Shown here in pieces: positions 1 to 8,332 of a DNA stretch of 33,568 nt. Origin of the DNA: Thermoplasmatales archaeon UBA509 (GTDB taxonomy: Archaea > Thermoplasmatota > Thermoplasmata > Thermoplasmatales > Thermoplasmataceae); the NCBI GenBank assembly GCA_002498845.1, contig DAJC01000063.1, positions 1 to 33,568 on the forward strand, read 5' to 3'. Each line of letters begins with the position of its first letter. The stretch's first letter is position 1. The notes under the pieces were generated by a model. The model was not told the DNA's origin. It saw nothing but the letters and a program-made list of their open reading frames with translations, and did not search any database. Made by a program: the position numbers and the translations under genes.

Positions 1-26
1 CATTTATCTTTTTATTGAACAATAAT

Positions 27-35
27 ATTTATATA
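27..35 (+). promoter_or_regulatory. TATA box for smc operon
   Basis: An A/T octamer-like box (ATTTATATA) is centred near position 31. At the 25-nt spacing seen elsewhere in this window, transcription would start near 56. That lies downstream of the TTG at 50 and leaves a leader of about 24 nt before the ATG at 80, which argues for the ATG as the smc start. Confidence 0.5.
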
Positions 36-79
36 GGATTATAAGTTAATTGAATGACAACTGTCAGACAGATGGAAAT

Positions 80-3000
80 ATGTTTCTGGAATCTCTAGAG
101 CTTCATAATTTCAAATCGTTCGGAATCAGGAAGAGAATAGTGTTCAGGAAGGGGTTCACCGTCATAAGTGGGCCCAATGGCAGCGGAAAGAGCAACATTG
201 GCGATTCACTGCTGTTTGTTCTGGGCACAAGATCATCAAAGGCTGTCAGGGCCGAAAGACTTGGCGATCTCATACACAAATCATCTGACGAGAAACGCAA
301 CAGGGATTACTGCAGTGTTACTGTGACGCTTGATACCGAGGATCCTGAGAAGCTCCCTGAGGACAGGAAGATAATCCTTAAGCGGGAACTGGTGGCCGAA
401 ATGGACGGCTACAAGTCCAATTATTACATAAACGGACAGAGGGTAAGGCACTCCGATGTGGCCGATCTCCTGGATTCCCTGCACATTTACCTGGATTCAT
501 ACAGCTTTGTTCTCCAGGGGGATATAAATAACATTGTGAAAATGACCGGTTTCGAGCGGAGAAAGCTCCTTGAGTCCATATCGGGAATAGAAAGCTTTGA
601 CATACAGATAGAGAAGGCTCAGGGTGACATCCTCTCCATAAGCGAGAACCTAGGAAGGCTTGAGGTTCTGCTTGACCAGACCAGGAAGCGCAGACAGGAT
701 CTTGAAGCCGAAAAGGATGTGGCAGAAAGGTATGAGCAGTTATCCACGGCAATACGAAACCTCAGGATGACAATGCTCAACATTGAAAAGGAAGGCATGC
801 AGAGGGAGATCGCTTCACATTCAAGAAACATTGAACAGCTGATGCAGGAGATCGGCGAAATAGAAGCTCGAATCACCAGCATGAATCAGCAGCTTGGCTT
901 TCTGGAAGGCGAGAACAGGGACCTGAAGCAGAGGCTTGAGGTGTCAGGGAACTCCCAGTTGCGCGAGATCAGGGAGCAGATTGAAAATCAGCGCGTCACC
1001 ATAGCCGAAACAGGAATCAGGGTTGAGAACAGCCAGGAGAGAATCAGGAGTATCTCTGACCAGATGGAAGCAGACAACCGGGATTTGGAGAAAACCTCAA
1101 GAAGCCTTGAATGGCTGCAGTCCAACCTTGCTGAAAACAGCAAGACTCTGGATGAAATCCGGTCTTCCATGGGAAGGATTTCACAGGATCTGAAATCAAT
1201 CCGGGATAAGAACAGCAGGAGTTCCTCCGAGATCCTGAAAAAGCAGGAGGAGATTAAGGAGAAGGACAGTTCCATCAGGGAACTGAACAGCCAGATGGAT
1301 CGCCTCATTGAGGAAAGGGACAGAATACAGGCAGAGAGGTCTGGTGTTGTTGGCGAACTTGGGACGCTGGAAGAGAAGAAGAAGGATCTTGAATTCCAGG
1401 TAAGGGATGCCGCGTGGCGCCTGAAAGAAATAGAGAAAGATGCAGGCAGTTCAAAGGAAAACAACGAAAAACTGTCATTCAGGTATTACGATCTGAAACG
1501 CAGGCTTGAAGAACTTCGAAAGAGGAAGGATGTCCTGCAGGCAGAACTGAACACAGCGGGAAGGGAACATACACAGCTTCAGTCGCAGGTTTCATCAAGA
1601 TCCGGATCAGCAAACCGTGCTGTCACCACAATTCTTGGCGCAAGGAACCAGAATAAAATACAGGGAATACACGGAACCATAAGGGAACTGGTGTCATTTC
1701 CGGACGAATTCAGGCCAGCCATAGAGGCAGCCGCAGGGGCAAGGCTCAACTCCGTTGTTGTTGAGGATGACGGGGTTGCTGAGCAGTGCCTTGACCTTCT
1801 GAAAAGGGAGAGGGCAGGCAAAATGACCTTCCTTCCACTCAACAAGGTTCTGGGTGGCAGACCCAGAGGCAAAGCCATCACCGTAAGGTCCTCTGAGGGC
1901 TCTATGGGCTACGTCTTCGAGAAAATATCTTTCGATCCGAAATATGAGGGAATTATCTGGTACGCTGTCCAGGATACGGTCATAGTGCGTGATGTTCCCA
2001 CTGCAAGAAAGTACATGGTGGGAGTCAGACTCGTGACAATGGATGGCGATATATTCGAGGCCAGCGGTGCAATAACGGGTGGTTTCCAGGACAGGGGAAA
2101 ATCACAGGAGAATCTTGATGCAAGAATTTCAGAGCTGTCAGCAAAGATAAGGGAAATTTCCGCAGAGCTGGATGCAATAAATTCAGAAATTCCACAGGTT
2201 GAGTCAGAGTTTGATGACATATCCCAGAAGCTGAGGGACACATCGAGAACTGAGGGTTCCAGATCAGCCGAGATCCAGCAGTGGAGAAAACTGGTGGATG
2301 AGGGAAAACCTAAGCTGGAGGATCTGGCTTCAAGAATCTCCGACCTGAACAGGAAGCTATCTGAGGTGGACGGAAAACTTTCCGGCAATGACCGGGAATC
2401 CAAGGAGATACGGGTCAGGATATCTCGTCTCGAATCGGATAAGTCGGCAATATTCGATCAGATCCGTGAAATTTCCCCGCAGTTCGCTGAAAAGGAGAGT
2501 GCGCTGGAAACAGAACTCACATCGCTCAGGTCAAGGGAAGCCGACTTTTCTGCTGAGATTGTGAAGATCGGGAACGATATCTCACACATGAAGCAGAAGT
2601 CAGATGATATCAGGGCAAGAATCAGGTCTAACAGCGAGGAAAGGACAAGGCTGGAAAAAGATCTCGAAGCTTCCCAGAGCACACTGGCACAGCAGAAATC
2701 TGACCTTGAAAAACTCAGGGCCGTTGAATCGGAAATATCAGAGAAGTCCAGGGAGATTGTGGATGCACTCAATGTAAACGAATCGGAAATTTCAAGGATA
2801 AAGGAGAGCATTGATGCAGAGAAGGCAGGAATTGGGACAAAGAATGATCTCATACTGTCATCCAGGCTCAAGATTGAGAACATCCAGGCAAGGATGCAGG
2901 ATCTTGGCCAGCAGATGACCGAGGTTGGAGGCGAAATTCTCCCTGGCATGAGGTACATCCAGGAGGCAAAACGTGAGCTTGATGCCAGGAATGCGGAACT

Positions 3001-3628
3001 TGTAGCCTTGGGCCCCGTGAACCAGAAGGCCGTTGCTGAATACCAGCAGGTCTCGGCAGATCTCGATTCACTCACCGGGGAAATGGACAGCCTTTCGCAG
3101 GAGAAGGCGGACCTGGAAAAGTTGATGGAGAGGCTGAACCACCAGAAGGAAAAGATCTTTATGGAAATGTACGGGGCCATAAACGAGAACATGAAATCCA
3201 TATATGGTGAGATATCGGGTGGCGGAGAAGCGAGCCTTGAAATGAGCAATGAATCTGATCCGCTGAATTCCGAGATATTCATAAGGGCAAGGCCCAAGGG
3301 GAAGAGCTTCTCCAAGCTTGAAGCACTGAGCGGCGGTGAAAAGAGCCTAACTGCGCTTTCATTCATACTTGCCGTACAGAGAATCAATCCCTCCCCCCTC
3401 TACTATCTGGACGAGGTGGACATGTTCCTTGATGGATCAAACGCTGAGCGCGTTGGAAAGATGTTCAAGCTCAACTCAAACACATCCCAGGTATTCTCAG
3501 TGTCCCTGAGGAAGGCGATGCTGAAATATGCCGATCATGTGGTTGTGGTGACTAGTTTTGACGGGGAAAATACCGAGATATTCGAGAAGTCCGTATCCGA
3601 ATCAGGCAACATGGAGGTGCAGAGTTGA
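80..3628 (+). CDS. smc: Chromosome segregation protein SMC
   Basis: SMC ATPase of the condensin-like complex that organises and segregates the chromosome; it dimerises through its hinge and is closed by the kleisin ScpA. Visible parts, numbered from the ATG at 80 (1182 aa, normal for the family): N-terminal ATPase lobe with Walker A GPNGSGKSN at 31-39; a long Lys/Glu/Arg-rich coiled coil to about 500; a globular hinge at about 525-670; a returning coiled coil to about 1010; the ABC signature LSGGEK at about 1083; and Walker B with D1111-E1112. An in-frame TTG at 50 would add ten residues, but the family consensus begins at MFLESLELHNFKSF and the TATA box position disfavours the TTG. The 3' end overlaps scpA by 4 nt, so the two are translationally coupled. 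Identification is secure; only the start is uncertain. Confidence 0.97.
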   Translation: MFLESLELHNFKSFGIRKRIVFRKGFTVISGPNGSGKSNIGDSLLFVLGTRSSKAVRAERLGDLIHKSSDEKRNRDYCSVTVTLDTEDPEKLPEDRKIILKRELVAEMDGYKSNYYINGQRVRHSDVADLLDSLHIYLDSYSFVLQGDINNIVKMTGFERRKLLESISGIESFDIQIEKAQGDILSISENLGRLEVLLDQTRKRRQDLEAEKDVAERYEQLSTAIRNLRMTMLNIEKEGMQREIASHSRNIEQLMQEIGEIEARITSMNQQLGFLEGENRDLKQRLEVSGNSQLREIREQIENQRVTIAETGIRVENSQERIRSISDQMEADNRDLEKTSRSLEWLQSNLAENSKTLDEIRSSMGRISQDLKSIRDKNSRSSSEILKKQEEIKEKDSSIRELNSQMDRLIEERDRIQAERSGVVGELGTLEEKKKDLEFQVRDAAWRLKEIEKDAGSSKENNEKLSFRYYDLKRRLEELRKRKDVLQAELNTAGREHTQLQSQVSSRSGSANRAVTTILGARNQNKIQGIHGTIRELVSFPDEFRPAIEAAAGARLNSVVVEDDGVAEQCLDLLKRERAGKMTFLPLNKVLGGRPRGKAITVRSSEGSMGYVFEKISFDPKYEGIIWYAVQDTVIVRDVPTARKYMVGVRLVTMDGDIFEASGAITGGFQDRGKSQENLDARISELSAKIREISAELDAINSEIPQVESEFDDISQKLRDTSRTEGSRSAEIQQWRKLVDEGKPKLEDLASRISDLNRKLSEVDGKLSGNDRESKEIRVRISRLESDKSAIFDQIREISPQFAEKESALETELTSLRSREADFSAEIVKIGNDISHMKQKSDDIRARIRSNSEERTRLEKDLEASQSTLAQQKSDLEKLRAVESEISEKSREIVDALNVNESEISRIKESIDAEKAGIGTKNDLILSSRLKIENIQARMQDLGQQMTEVGGEILPGMRYIQEAKRELDARNAELVALGPVNQKAVAEYQQVSADLDSLTGEMDSLSQEKADLEKLMERLNHQKEKIFMEMYGAINENMKSIYGEISGGGEASLEMSNESDPLNSEIFIRARPKGKSFSKLEALSGGEKSLTALSFILAVQRINPSPLYYLDEVDMFLDGSNAERVGKMFKLNSNTSQVFSVSLRKAMLKYADHVVVVTSFDGENTEIFEKSVSESGNMEVQS

Positions 3629-4404
3629 ACCAGGATGAAATAGTCAGGAGCATCGTTGTCCAGGGAACGCTTCTTGAATCGGACACTGCATATTACCAGG
3701 AGATGCTTTCAGACCAGGGAGTCAGGGAGTATACAAACCCCGTGGAAAAGGCCATTGCATCAATCTTCAGGATGTGCCTTGACGGCAGCATAGATCCCTG
3801 GGATATCGATCTCAGGTCCTTCACAAAGATATTCTCCGAGGTTGTCACGGATGAATTCAGGGATTTCGGCACAGCCGGCCTTATCATGTACCAGGCATGG
3901 CACATACTGAGCCAGAAAACTGAGGATTCAATCGAAAAGAGGCTTCAGCCCGAGCAGCCGGAATATGAGGATGGCGAAATTGATGAAGCGGTGCCTTCCC
4001 AGCTTAATGATCCGGTGGAAATCAGCTTCTCCCCACCGGTGCGCCATCAGGAGAAGAGGAAGGTCTTCCTGGTTGAGCTCCTGGATGCAATGAGGGAGGC
4101 TTATTCCAACGGCAATCGCGCAAGGAAACAGCTTGCAATGCGTGATCCAGCGGAGGAAACTCACGACATAGAGGAGATAGTGTCAAACCTTCACGCAGAG
4201 GAGCCGGAAAGTGAGATTCTCAGGGTTGGTGAGATTATCAATTCTGATTCCAGGAGCGAAATCCCACTGGAGCAGATCTGGGACACACCAGAGTTTACGA
4301 GACCCTCATTCTTCGTGTACTGCGGTTTTCTGATGAGGGAGAGAAAATTGAAACTTTCACAGCAGCAGCCATACGGGCCTGTGATAATAGAAAAACCGCT
4401 CTGA
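3625..4404 (+). CDS. scpA: Kleisin ScpA, SMC partner
   Basis: Segregation and condensation protein A, the kleisin that bridges the two SMC heads. The 259-aa product has an acidic N-terminal helical region with the kleisin-like DPWDIDL motif near residue 52, a variable charged middle, and a C-terminal winged-helix-like segment (about 200-255) that would bind the SMC head. The TTG start overlaps the smc stop (TTGA). It is supported by an excellent Shine-Dalgarno GGAGGTG at 3613-3619 with a 5-nt spacer. No scpB-like gene is present in the window. Context (directly after smc) and motifs agree. Confidence 0.9.
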   Translation: MNQDEIVRSIVVQGTLLESDTAYYQEMLSDQGVREYTNPVEKAIASIFRMCLDGSIDPWDIDLRSFTKIFSEVVTDEFRDFGTAGLIMYQAWHILSQKTEDSIEKRLQPEQPEYEDGEIDEAVPSQLNDPVEISFSPPVRHQEKRKVFLVELLDAMREAYSNGNRARKQLAMRDPAEETHDIEEIVSNLHAEEPESEILRVGEIINSDSRSEIPLEQIWDTPEFTRPSFFVYCGFLMRERKLKLSQQQPYGPVIIEKPL

Positions 4405-4438
4405 TACCGCCAGATGCGGTAATGGAAGTGAGAATGTT

Positions 4439-4690
4439 TTGGGGGATAAGGAAAACATAAGTGCGTCGGAAATTTCAGAATATGCGTTCTGCAATGTTAG
4501 CTGGCAGCTGGACAGGGAAGGAGCTCCCAGATCAGGGCACTCTTCGGCCAGAATGAAAGCGGGCGTAAGCTCTCACAGGAAGGTTGGCCGATCATACAGG
4601 TCAACCGGCATGTACATCTATGCAATTTCAGCTCTGCTTCTGGCCACGGTGGCATTCATATTGTATTATGTGATGTCACTTCTCATATGA
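4439..4690 (+). CDS. Cas4-like nuclease, N-terminal half with membrane anchor
   Basis: An 83-aa protein that looks like the front part of a Cas4/RecB-family PD-(D/E)XK nuclease. Residues 8-20 (SASEISEYAFCNV) match the start of Cas4-type proteins, including the first iron-sulfur Cys (C18). AGVSSHRKVG carries the motif-I His (H46). Residues about 58-82 form one transmembrane helix ending at the stop. The chain stops before the catalytic Asp and E-x-K motifs, which are in the next gene. The start is TTG; the nearby ATG at 4434 is in another frame and terminates at once. The stop overlaps the next ATG as ATGA, so the halves should be translated together. It may be a natural two-subunit enzyme, or one gene split by a mutation or sequence error at the hairpin loop. 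It has no activity of its own predicted. Confidence 0.7.
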   Translation: MGDKENISASEISEYAFCNVSWQLDREGAPRSGHSSARMKAGVSSHRKVGRSYRSTGMYIYAISALLLATVAFILYYVMSLLI

Positions 4691-5241
4691 ACCAGTTCCC
4701 GCTTGTTATCCTATCATTAACATTCATTTTTCTTCTGGCAGTTCTCCTGAAGCTCAGGAGCAGGAGGAAATCTCTGGCAATTCCGGAAGGCCAGGAGGTG
4801 TACCAGGACCTGCAGGGCAGAGGGAGGATACTCAGGTCGGTAGAACTTGGGATTTCAGGCAAACCTGATATGATTGTCAGGAAGGGGAGGAACATAATCC
4901 CATATGAGTACAAGAGCACAAATGCATCTTCACCGCGGGATGGCCACCTCTATCAGATGTTTGCATATTTTGCCATACTGGAGGAGAATTATCCTGGCCA
5001 GAGCATCCCATATGGCGTCCTGAAGTACAGGGAAACAGCCTTCAAGGTTCACAACAGCCCCGAAAACAGATGGAAACTGCTTTCAATCCTGGATGAGATG
5101 AGAAACTCGGACGGCCATGCCGTGAGGAACCACAACAACAGGGGCAAGTGTTTCAGATGCTCATTCAGGGAAGTCTGCCGCCAAAGCTTAATTAAACCAA
5201 GCGACAATCCACACCCAGATGATTCAAACCCAAGGACTTGA
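4687..5241 (+). CDS. Cas4-like nuclease, catalytic C-terminal half with membrane anchor
   Basis: A 184-aa protein with an N-terminal transmembrane helix (about 4-22), an Arg/Lys-rich stop-transfer segment, then the catalytic core of a RecB/Cas4-type nuclease: G58-K-P-D61, E74-Y-K76, Q90-x3-Y94, and a C-terminal C155-x2-C158-x5-C164. These are the motif II, III, QxxxY and three-Cys elements of Cas4 nucleases, which hold one 4Fe-4S cluster with four Cys. The fourth Cys and the motif-I His lie in the preceding gene, so the active enzyme is inferred to be a heterodimer held at the membrane by a two-helix hairpin, nuclease side cytoplasmic. ATG at 4687 overlaps the previous stop. The 3' end overlaps tyrS by 23 nt. 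No CRISPR or cas1/cas2 genes are nearby, so a role in repair or chromosome processing is more likely than spacer acquisition; that is inference. Confidence 0.75.
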   Translation: MNQFPLVILSLTFIFLLAVLLKLRSRRKSLAIPEGQEVYQDLQGRGRILRSVELGISGKPDMIVRKGRNIIPYEYKSTNASSPRDGHLYQMFAYFAILEENYPGQSIPYGVLKYRETAFKVHNSPENRWKLLSILDEMRNSDGHAVRNHNNRGKCFRCSFREVCRQSLIKPSDNPHPDDSNPRT

Positions 5242-6202
5242 AAGTGAGTTTCAGGAGATAGTGACACCCGAAGAACTTTCCTCCCTTTCACCCGGAAGTA
5301 CTGGATATATAGGTTTTGAGCCCTCCGGCCTGCCTCACATAGCCACCGGGATAATGTGGCCAAGAAAGATCAACCGCCTGGTGGATTCTGGCATCAGCAT
5401 GAGGGTTCTCCTGGCGGACTGGCATGCCATGGTGAATGACAAGCTTGGCGGTGATCTCCAGCGCATAAGGGAAAGCGGCACTGTCATGATGAAGTGCATG
5501 AAGGCTCAGGGGCTCTACAACGAAGTGGAATTTGTGTGGGCAGACGACCTTGTCTCAGGATCTGACTACTGGAAGAAGCTCCTCATGGTGGCAAAGAACT
5601 CCAACCTGGCCAGGATCAGGAGGGCCCTGCCAATAATGGGAAGGAGCGAGGACGACGCAGACAGCGACTTCAGCAAATACATATACCCCCTCATGCAGGT
5701 TACGGACATCTTTTTCATGAAGCTTGATGTTGCAGTTGGGGGCATGGATCAGCGACATGCCCACATGCTTGCAAGGGATATAGCAGCCAAAATGGGCGAG
5801 AAGAAGCCGGTTTCCCTGCATGCACCACTGCTGGGCAGCCTGAAAGGCTCCGGCAGGATGGATAGTTTCAAGAAGATGTCCAAGAGCGACCCGGATTCAG
5901 CCATATTCATGTCTGATACCAGGAAGGATGTGGAGAGAAAGATAAAGTCAGCATTCTGCCCTGTCGCAGAGATCGACGGCAATCCTCTGGTGGAAATAAT
6001 GAAACATGTGGTATTCCCATACCTTGGCAGGGAGATAGTCATAAACAGGCCGCCATCAAAGGGAGGAGACATAACCTTCAGGAATTACGGCGAGTTTGAA
6101 CTGGAATACTCATCAGGCAGGATACATCCCATGGACCTCAAGACTGCCCTCTCAGCATATCTCAATGAGATGATGGAACCATCGAGAAGCGTATTCTCAT
6201 GA
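5219..6202 (+). CDS. tyrS: Tyrosyl-tRNA synthetase
   Basis: Class I aminoacyl-tRNA synthetase charging tRNA-Tyr; compact archaeal/eukaryal type of 327 aa with no S4 domain. The active-site strand reads YIGFEPSG at about 31-38, followed by a HIGH-like PHIATG. QVTDIFFMKLDVAVGGMDQR is the typical archaeal TyrRS tyrosine/ATP pocket, and the KMSKS loop is FKKMSKS. The C-terminal RIHPMDLK segment is also typical. The HIGH Gly is Ala here, an uncommon variation. It starts at ATG 5219 inside the 3' end of the nuclease gene; a later start would remove conserved N-terminal sequence. It is the last gene of the smc operon and converges on the AbrB-like gene. TrpRS was considered and rejected because the GFEPSG and GGMDQR signatures are those of TyrRS. 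Confidence 0.95.
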   Translation: MIQTQGLESEFQEIVTPEELSSLSPGSTGYIGFEPSGLPHIATGIMWPRKINRLVDSGISMRVLLADWHAMVNDKLGGDLQRIRESGTVMMKCMKAQGLYNEVEFVWADDLVSGSDYWKKLLMVAKNSNLARIRRALPIMGRSEDDADSDFSKYIYPLMQVTDIFFMKLDVAVGGMDQRHAHMLARDIAAKMGEKKPVSLHAPLLGSLKGSGRMDSFKKMSKSDPDSAIFMSDTRKDVERKIKSAFCPVAEIDGNPLVEIMKHVVFPYLGREIVINRPPSKGGDITFRNYGEFELEYSSGRIHPMDLKTALSAYLNEMMEPSRSVFS

Positions 6203-6249
6203 CGCAAGTTTCATGGGATGCAGGATACACATTCACGAATAATGCAGGT

Positions 6250-6417
6250 TCACTTCATCTTCTCCAGTATTATCCTGTCACCTTCCAAGTAGAACCCCAC
6301 GATGTCCCTGGGCTCAATTGAGAGTTGCTGGCTGACCTTCTTGGGAAGTGTCACCCGGAGAGAGCTTCCGCGCCTTGAAACATGGGCTATGTCCAGGAGA
6401 ATTCTGTCAGGATTCAT
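6250..6417 (-). CDS. AbrB/SpoVT-type DNA-binding protein
   Basis: A 55-aa swapped-hairpin (AbrB/MazE-like) protein, likely a dimeric transcription regulator. The core SRRGSSLRVTLPKKVSQQL, then the hydrophobic IEPRDIVGFYLEGDRIIL, is the classic AbrB pattern. The longer reading frame back to 6531 includes a Cys/His/Tyr-rich leader unlike any family member. The ATG at 6417 sits 28 nt from a TATATAAA box, so leaderless initiation there is preferred. It has its own promoter and is not part of the fen-radB transcript. Small AbrB proteins can be antitoxins, but no toxin gene lies beside it, so a stand-alone regulator is more likely. Confidence 0.8.
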   Translation of the reverse strand: MNPDRILLDIAHVSRRGSSLRVTLPKKVSQQLSIEPRDIVGFYLEGDRIILEKMK

Positions 6418-6441
6418 GGCATGTATACATAATGAATGATG

Positions 6442-6449
6442 TATATAAA
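6442..6449 (-). promoter_or_regulatory. TATA box for the AbrB-like gene
   Basis: TATATAAA (minus strand TTTATATA) is centred 28 nt upstream of the ATG at 6417, fitting a leaderless transcript. Confidence 0.6.
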
Positions 6450-6534
6450 CTAAATGCATATAATTAATGAGATTGAACTTTAGCACCATGTTGCTGGATA
6501 CAATCCTGTAACTTCCAGCTGACACTGGCATTCT

Positions 6535-7554
6535 TCAGAAGAATGAATCGAGATTCTTCTGCGATTCCTTTCGGTAGGCTGCCTGCAAAGTTTCTATATA
6601 TGGGTCAACCCGGGACGGCGAGAAATCGTGAATGTCGCAGAGGAAGTGCTTCAGGGATTCAACATCTGGAGGTCTCATGGAAATATCGCCCGGATCGGCA
6701 TATGGGGGGTTCATGAACAGCTCTATGATTTCATCAAGATTTTCGATTTCTTCTTTCCTTGCCTTAAGCGTTTCCTGAATGGTGCCGTACTTTTTGATCA
6801 GTTTAAGGGCAGACTTTGCGCCTGTCCTTGGAAGCCCCGAATTGAAGTCCGTCCCAACCATTATGCCTACCTGTATGAGTTGCTCCCAGGTGATGCCCAG
6901 GATCCCAAGGTTTTCCTGCAGGTCTATGTATTCCGGTGTAACATTGACGTAAATGTTCTTGCCGGGAAGCTTACGCTTTCCCATCTGCGTGAGATTCCGG
7001 AATACGCGCCTTGCACCGAAGAGCAGGCAGTCATAGTCCTGAGAGACAACCCCATCCACCAGTGCTGTCCTGCACATCACGGATGCCTGTGCTTCTCCCT
7101 CGGATGGTGCCTGAACTACCGGAACACCCATGTATTTCAGCAGATCCTTGGACTCGCTGACAATCTCAGCAGTGATGTAATTTATCCTGGAGCTGAGTGA
7201 TCTTGCCCTTTCCTCGTTCCCCTCCTCCAGTGCGACCCGTAGCTCCTCCCGGTTCTTCTCCCTGACAAGTTTCCTGGCCTCAAGCGTCCTGTTCTTCAGA
7301 ACAGACGGCCTGCCATCAAAGACAAAGGCAGGTTTTATCCCAACCTCTATCATGTTTATTGTACGGTAGAAAAGCCCTGAAAGGTGTGACGTCACGTTGC
7401 CTGACCTGTCCATGAGAGGAGTGCCATCAGGCTGCCGTATGCTGCTGAGGAACTGGTAGATTATGTTGTATGCGTCAACACTGACTCTCATTCCTCCCTG
7501 ATCCTTCAGGCTGGTGCTGTGTTTTACAAGTATATCGGATATGTCTACGCCCAC
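6535..7554 (-). CDS. fen: Flap endonuclease 1
   Basis: Structure-specific 5' nuclease that removes flaps during Okazaki fragment maturation and base-excision repair. The 339-aa length is typical of archaeal FEN-1. Metal-binding acidic residues are all present: D27, D80, E152, E154, D173, D175 and D236. The N-terminus MGVD is required for substrate binding once Met is removed. The last eight residues, QKNLDSFF, form a PCNA-interacting PIP box. The start is GTG, directly after the radB stop, with Shine-Dalgarno GAGGTG (plus-strand CACCTC at 7561-7566) and a 6-nt spacer. Second gene of the radB-fen operon. Confidence 0.97.
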   Translation of the reverse strand: MGVDISDILVKHSTSLKDQGGMRVSVDAYNIIYQFLSSIRQPDGTPLMDRSGNVTSHLSGLFYRTINMIEVGIKPAFVFDGRPSVLKNRTLEARKLVREKNREELRVALEEGNEERARSLSSRINYITAEIVSESKDLLKYMGVPVVQAPSEGEAQASVMCRTALVDGVVSQDYDCLLFGARRVFRNLTQMGKRKLPGKNIYVNVTPEYIDLQENLGILGITWEQLIQVGIMVGTDFNSGLPRTGAKSALKLIKKYGTIQETLKARKEEIENLDEIIELFMNPPYADPGDISMRPPDVESLKHFLCDIHDFSPSRVDPYIETLQAAYRKESQKNLDSFF

Positions 7555-8256
7555 TCACTGCACCTCGCAGGAAAGCCCGAAATCCGTTATCCTGAACTCA
7601 GAGGATCTGCCCTCCGGCAGGGACCTGTGCTTTGTCACTGATATCCTCCTCTTGCCGTTTGGGAACTTCTCAACCCTGTAAATTGCCTTCATGTTGTGGT
7701 CAACCAGGAAGCCTCCGAAGGGATTCAATCTTCCGGAATCAGGGTCCTGGTAGATCTGGTTTGTGATGAGCGCAGGAACCTTGAGCTTTAGCGCCGCAGC
7801 GGAGAGGTTGGAAAGCTGCTTCTGGAATCCTGCTGATCTTGCAGAGAGATCGGACTGGTTCTCAAGCCTGAAAAATTCAGTGAAGGAATCAATGACTATG
7901 AGGCCGGGAGTCCTTATCTTTTCGGCTATTTTCGGCAGCCTCATTATTGCCAGGTCCTGGTCCTCTAGGGATCCTAGCCTGTAAAGGTAAAGATTCTTCG
8001 TAATGCTGTCATCCTCACCGCTCATCTGCCTGAACCGTTCAGTGGAAAAGCCTTCGCTGTCCAGGTATATGACTGACCTGCCGGACCTCAGGGTTGCAAG
8101 GCAGAACTGCATGCAAAGGTTTGATTTCCCGGATCCGCCTTCACCGAAGAGTTCAGTGATTATTTCTGGCTCAAGGCCTCCGCCCATGAGATCATCCAGG
8201 CAGGCCACACCGCTGGATACCTTTTCTGGCGAGACTGAAGCATCGACCTTTTCCAT
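7555..8256 (-). CDS. radB: DNA repair and recombination protein RadB
   Basis: Archaeal RecA/RadA paralogue thought to assist RadA in homologous recombination. The chain has a Walker A GEGGSGKSN at about 38-46, Walker B LIVIDSF, and the RadB-type ending of an ATPase core without the N-terminal HhH domain of RadA. From the ATG at 8256 it is 233 aa, right for RadB. Longer in-frame starts exist (ATG 8268, TTG 8349), but a TATA box at 8277-8284 lies 24 nt upstream of 8256, so leaderless initiation at 8256 fits best. It is followed with no gap by fen. Confidence 0.93.
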   Translation of the reverse strand: MEKVDASVSPEKVSSGVACLDDLMGGGLEPEIITELFGEGGSGKSNLCMQFCLATLRSGRSVIYLDSEGFSTERFRQMSGEDDSITKNLYLYRLGSLEDQDLAIMRLPKIAEKIRTPGLIVIDSFTEFFRLENQSDLSARSAGFQKQLSNLSAAALKLKVPALITNQIYQDPDSGRLNPFGGFLVDHNMKAIYRVEKFPNGKRRISVTKHRSLPEGRSSEFRITDFGLSCEVQ

Positions 8257-8276
8257 CGCGTTAGTCATGGATACTG

Positions 8277-8284
8277 TATATAAA
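8277..8284 (-). promoter_or_regulatory. TATA box for radB-fen
   Basis: TATATAAA on the plus strand (TTTATATA on minus) is centred 24-25 nt upstream of ATG 8256. It rules against starts at 8268 or 8349, which would be at or above the promoter. Confidence 0.6.
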
Positions 8285-8332
8285 TAGAAATGTGCCGAAA
8301 CCGGCATTGATCCACAGAGGCAGGCAGCAGCA

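Noticed and set aside
2458..3387. Long 309-codon minus-strand frame inside smc
   Set aside because: It is the antisense shadow of the coiled-coil coding sequence, and is Ser/Phe-rich as expected from reversed Glu/Lys codons.
4680..4695. Programmed -1 frameshift joining the two nuclease halves
   Set aside because: No slippery heptamer or downstream structure is visible at the junction, and the ATGA overlap is explained by translational coupling.
4439..5241. CRISPR-associated cas4 belonging to a CRISPR-Cas locus
   Set aside because: No repeat-spacer array and no cas1, cas2 or effector genes occur in the window, so the protein is treated as a stand-alone Cas4-like nuclease.
5219..6202. Tryptophanyl-tRNA synthetase
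   Set aside because: The YIGFEPSG and DVAVGGMDQR signatures are those of archaeal TyrRS.
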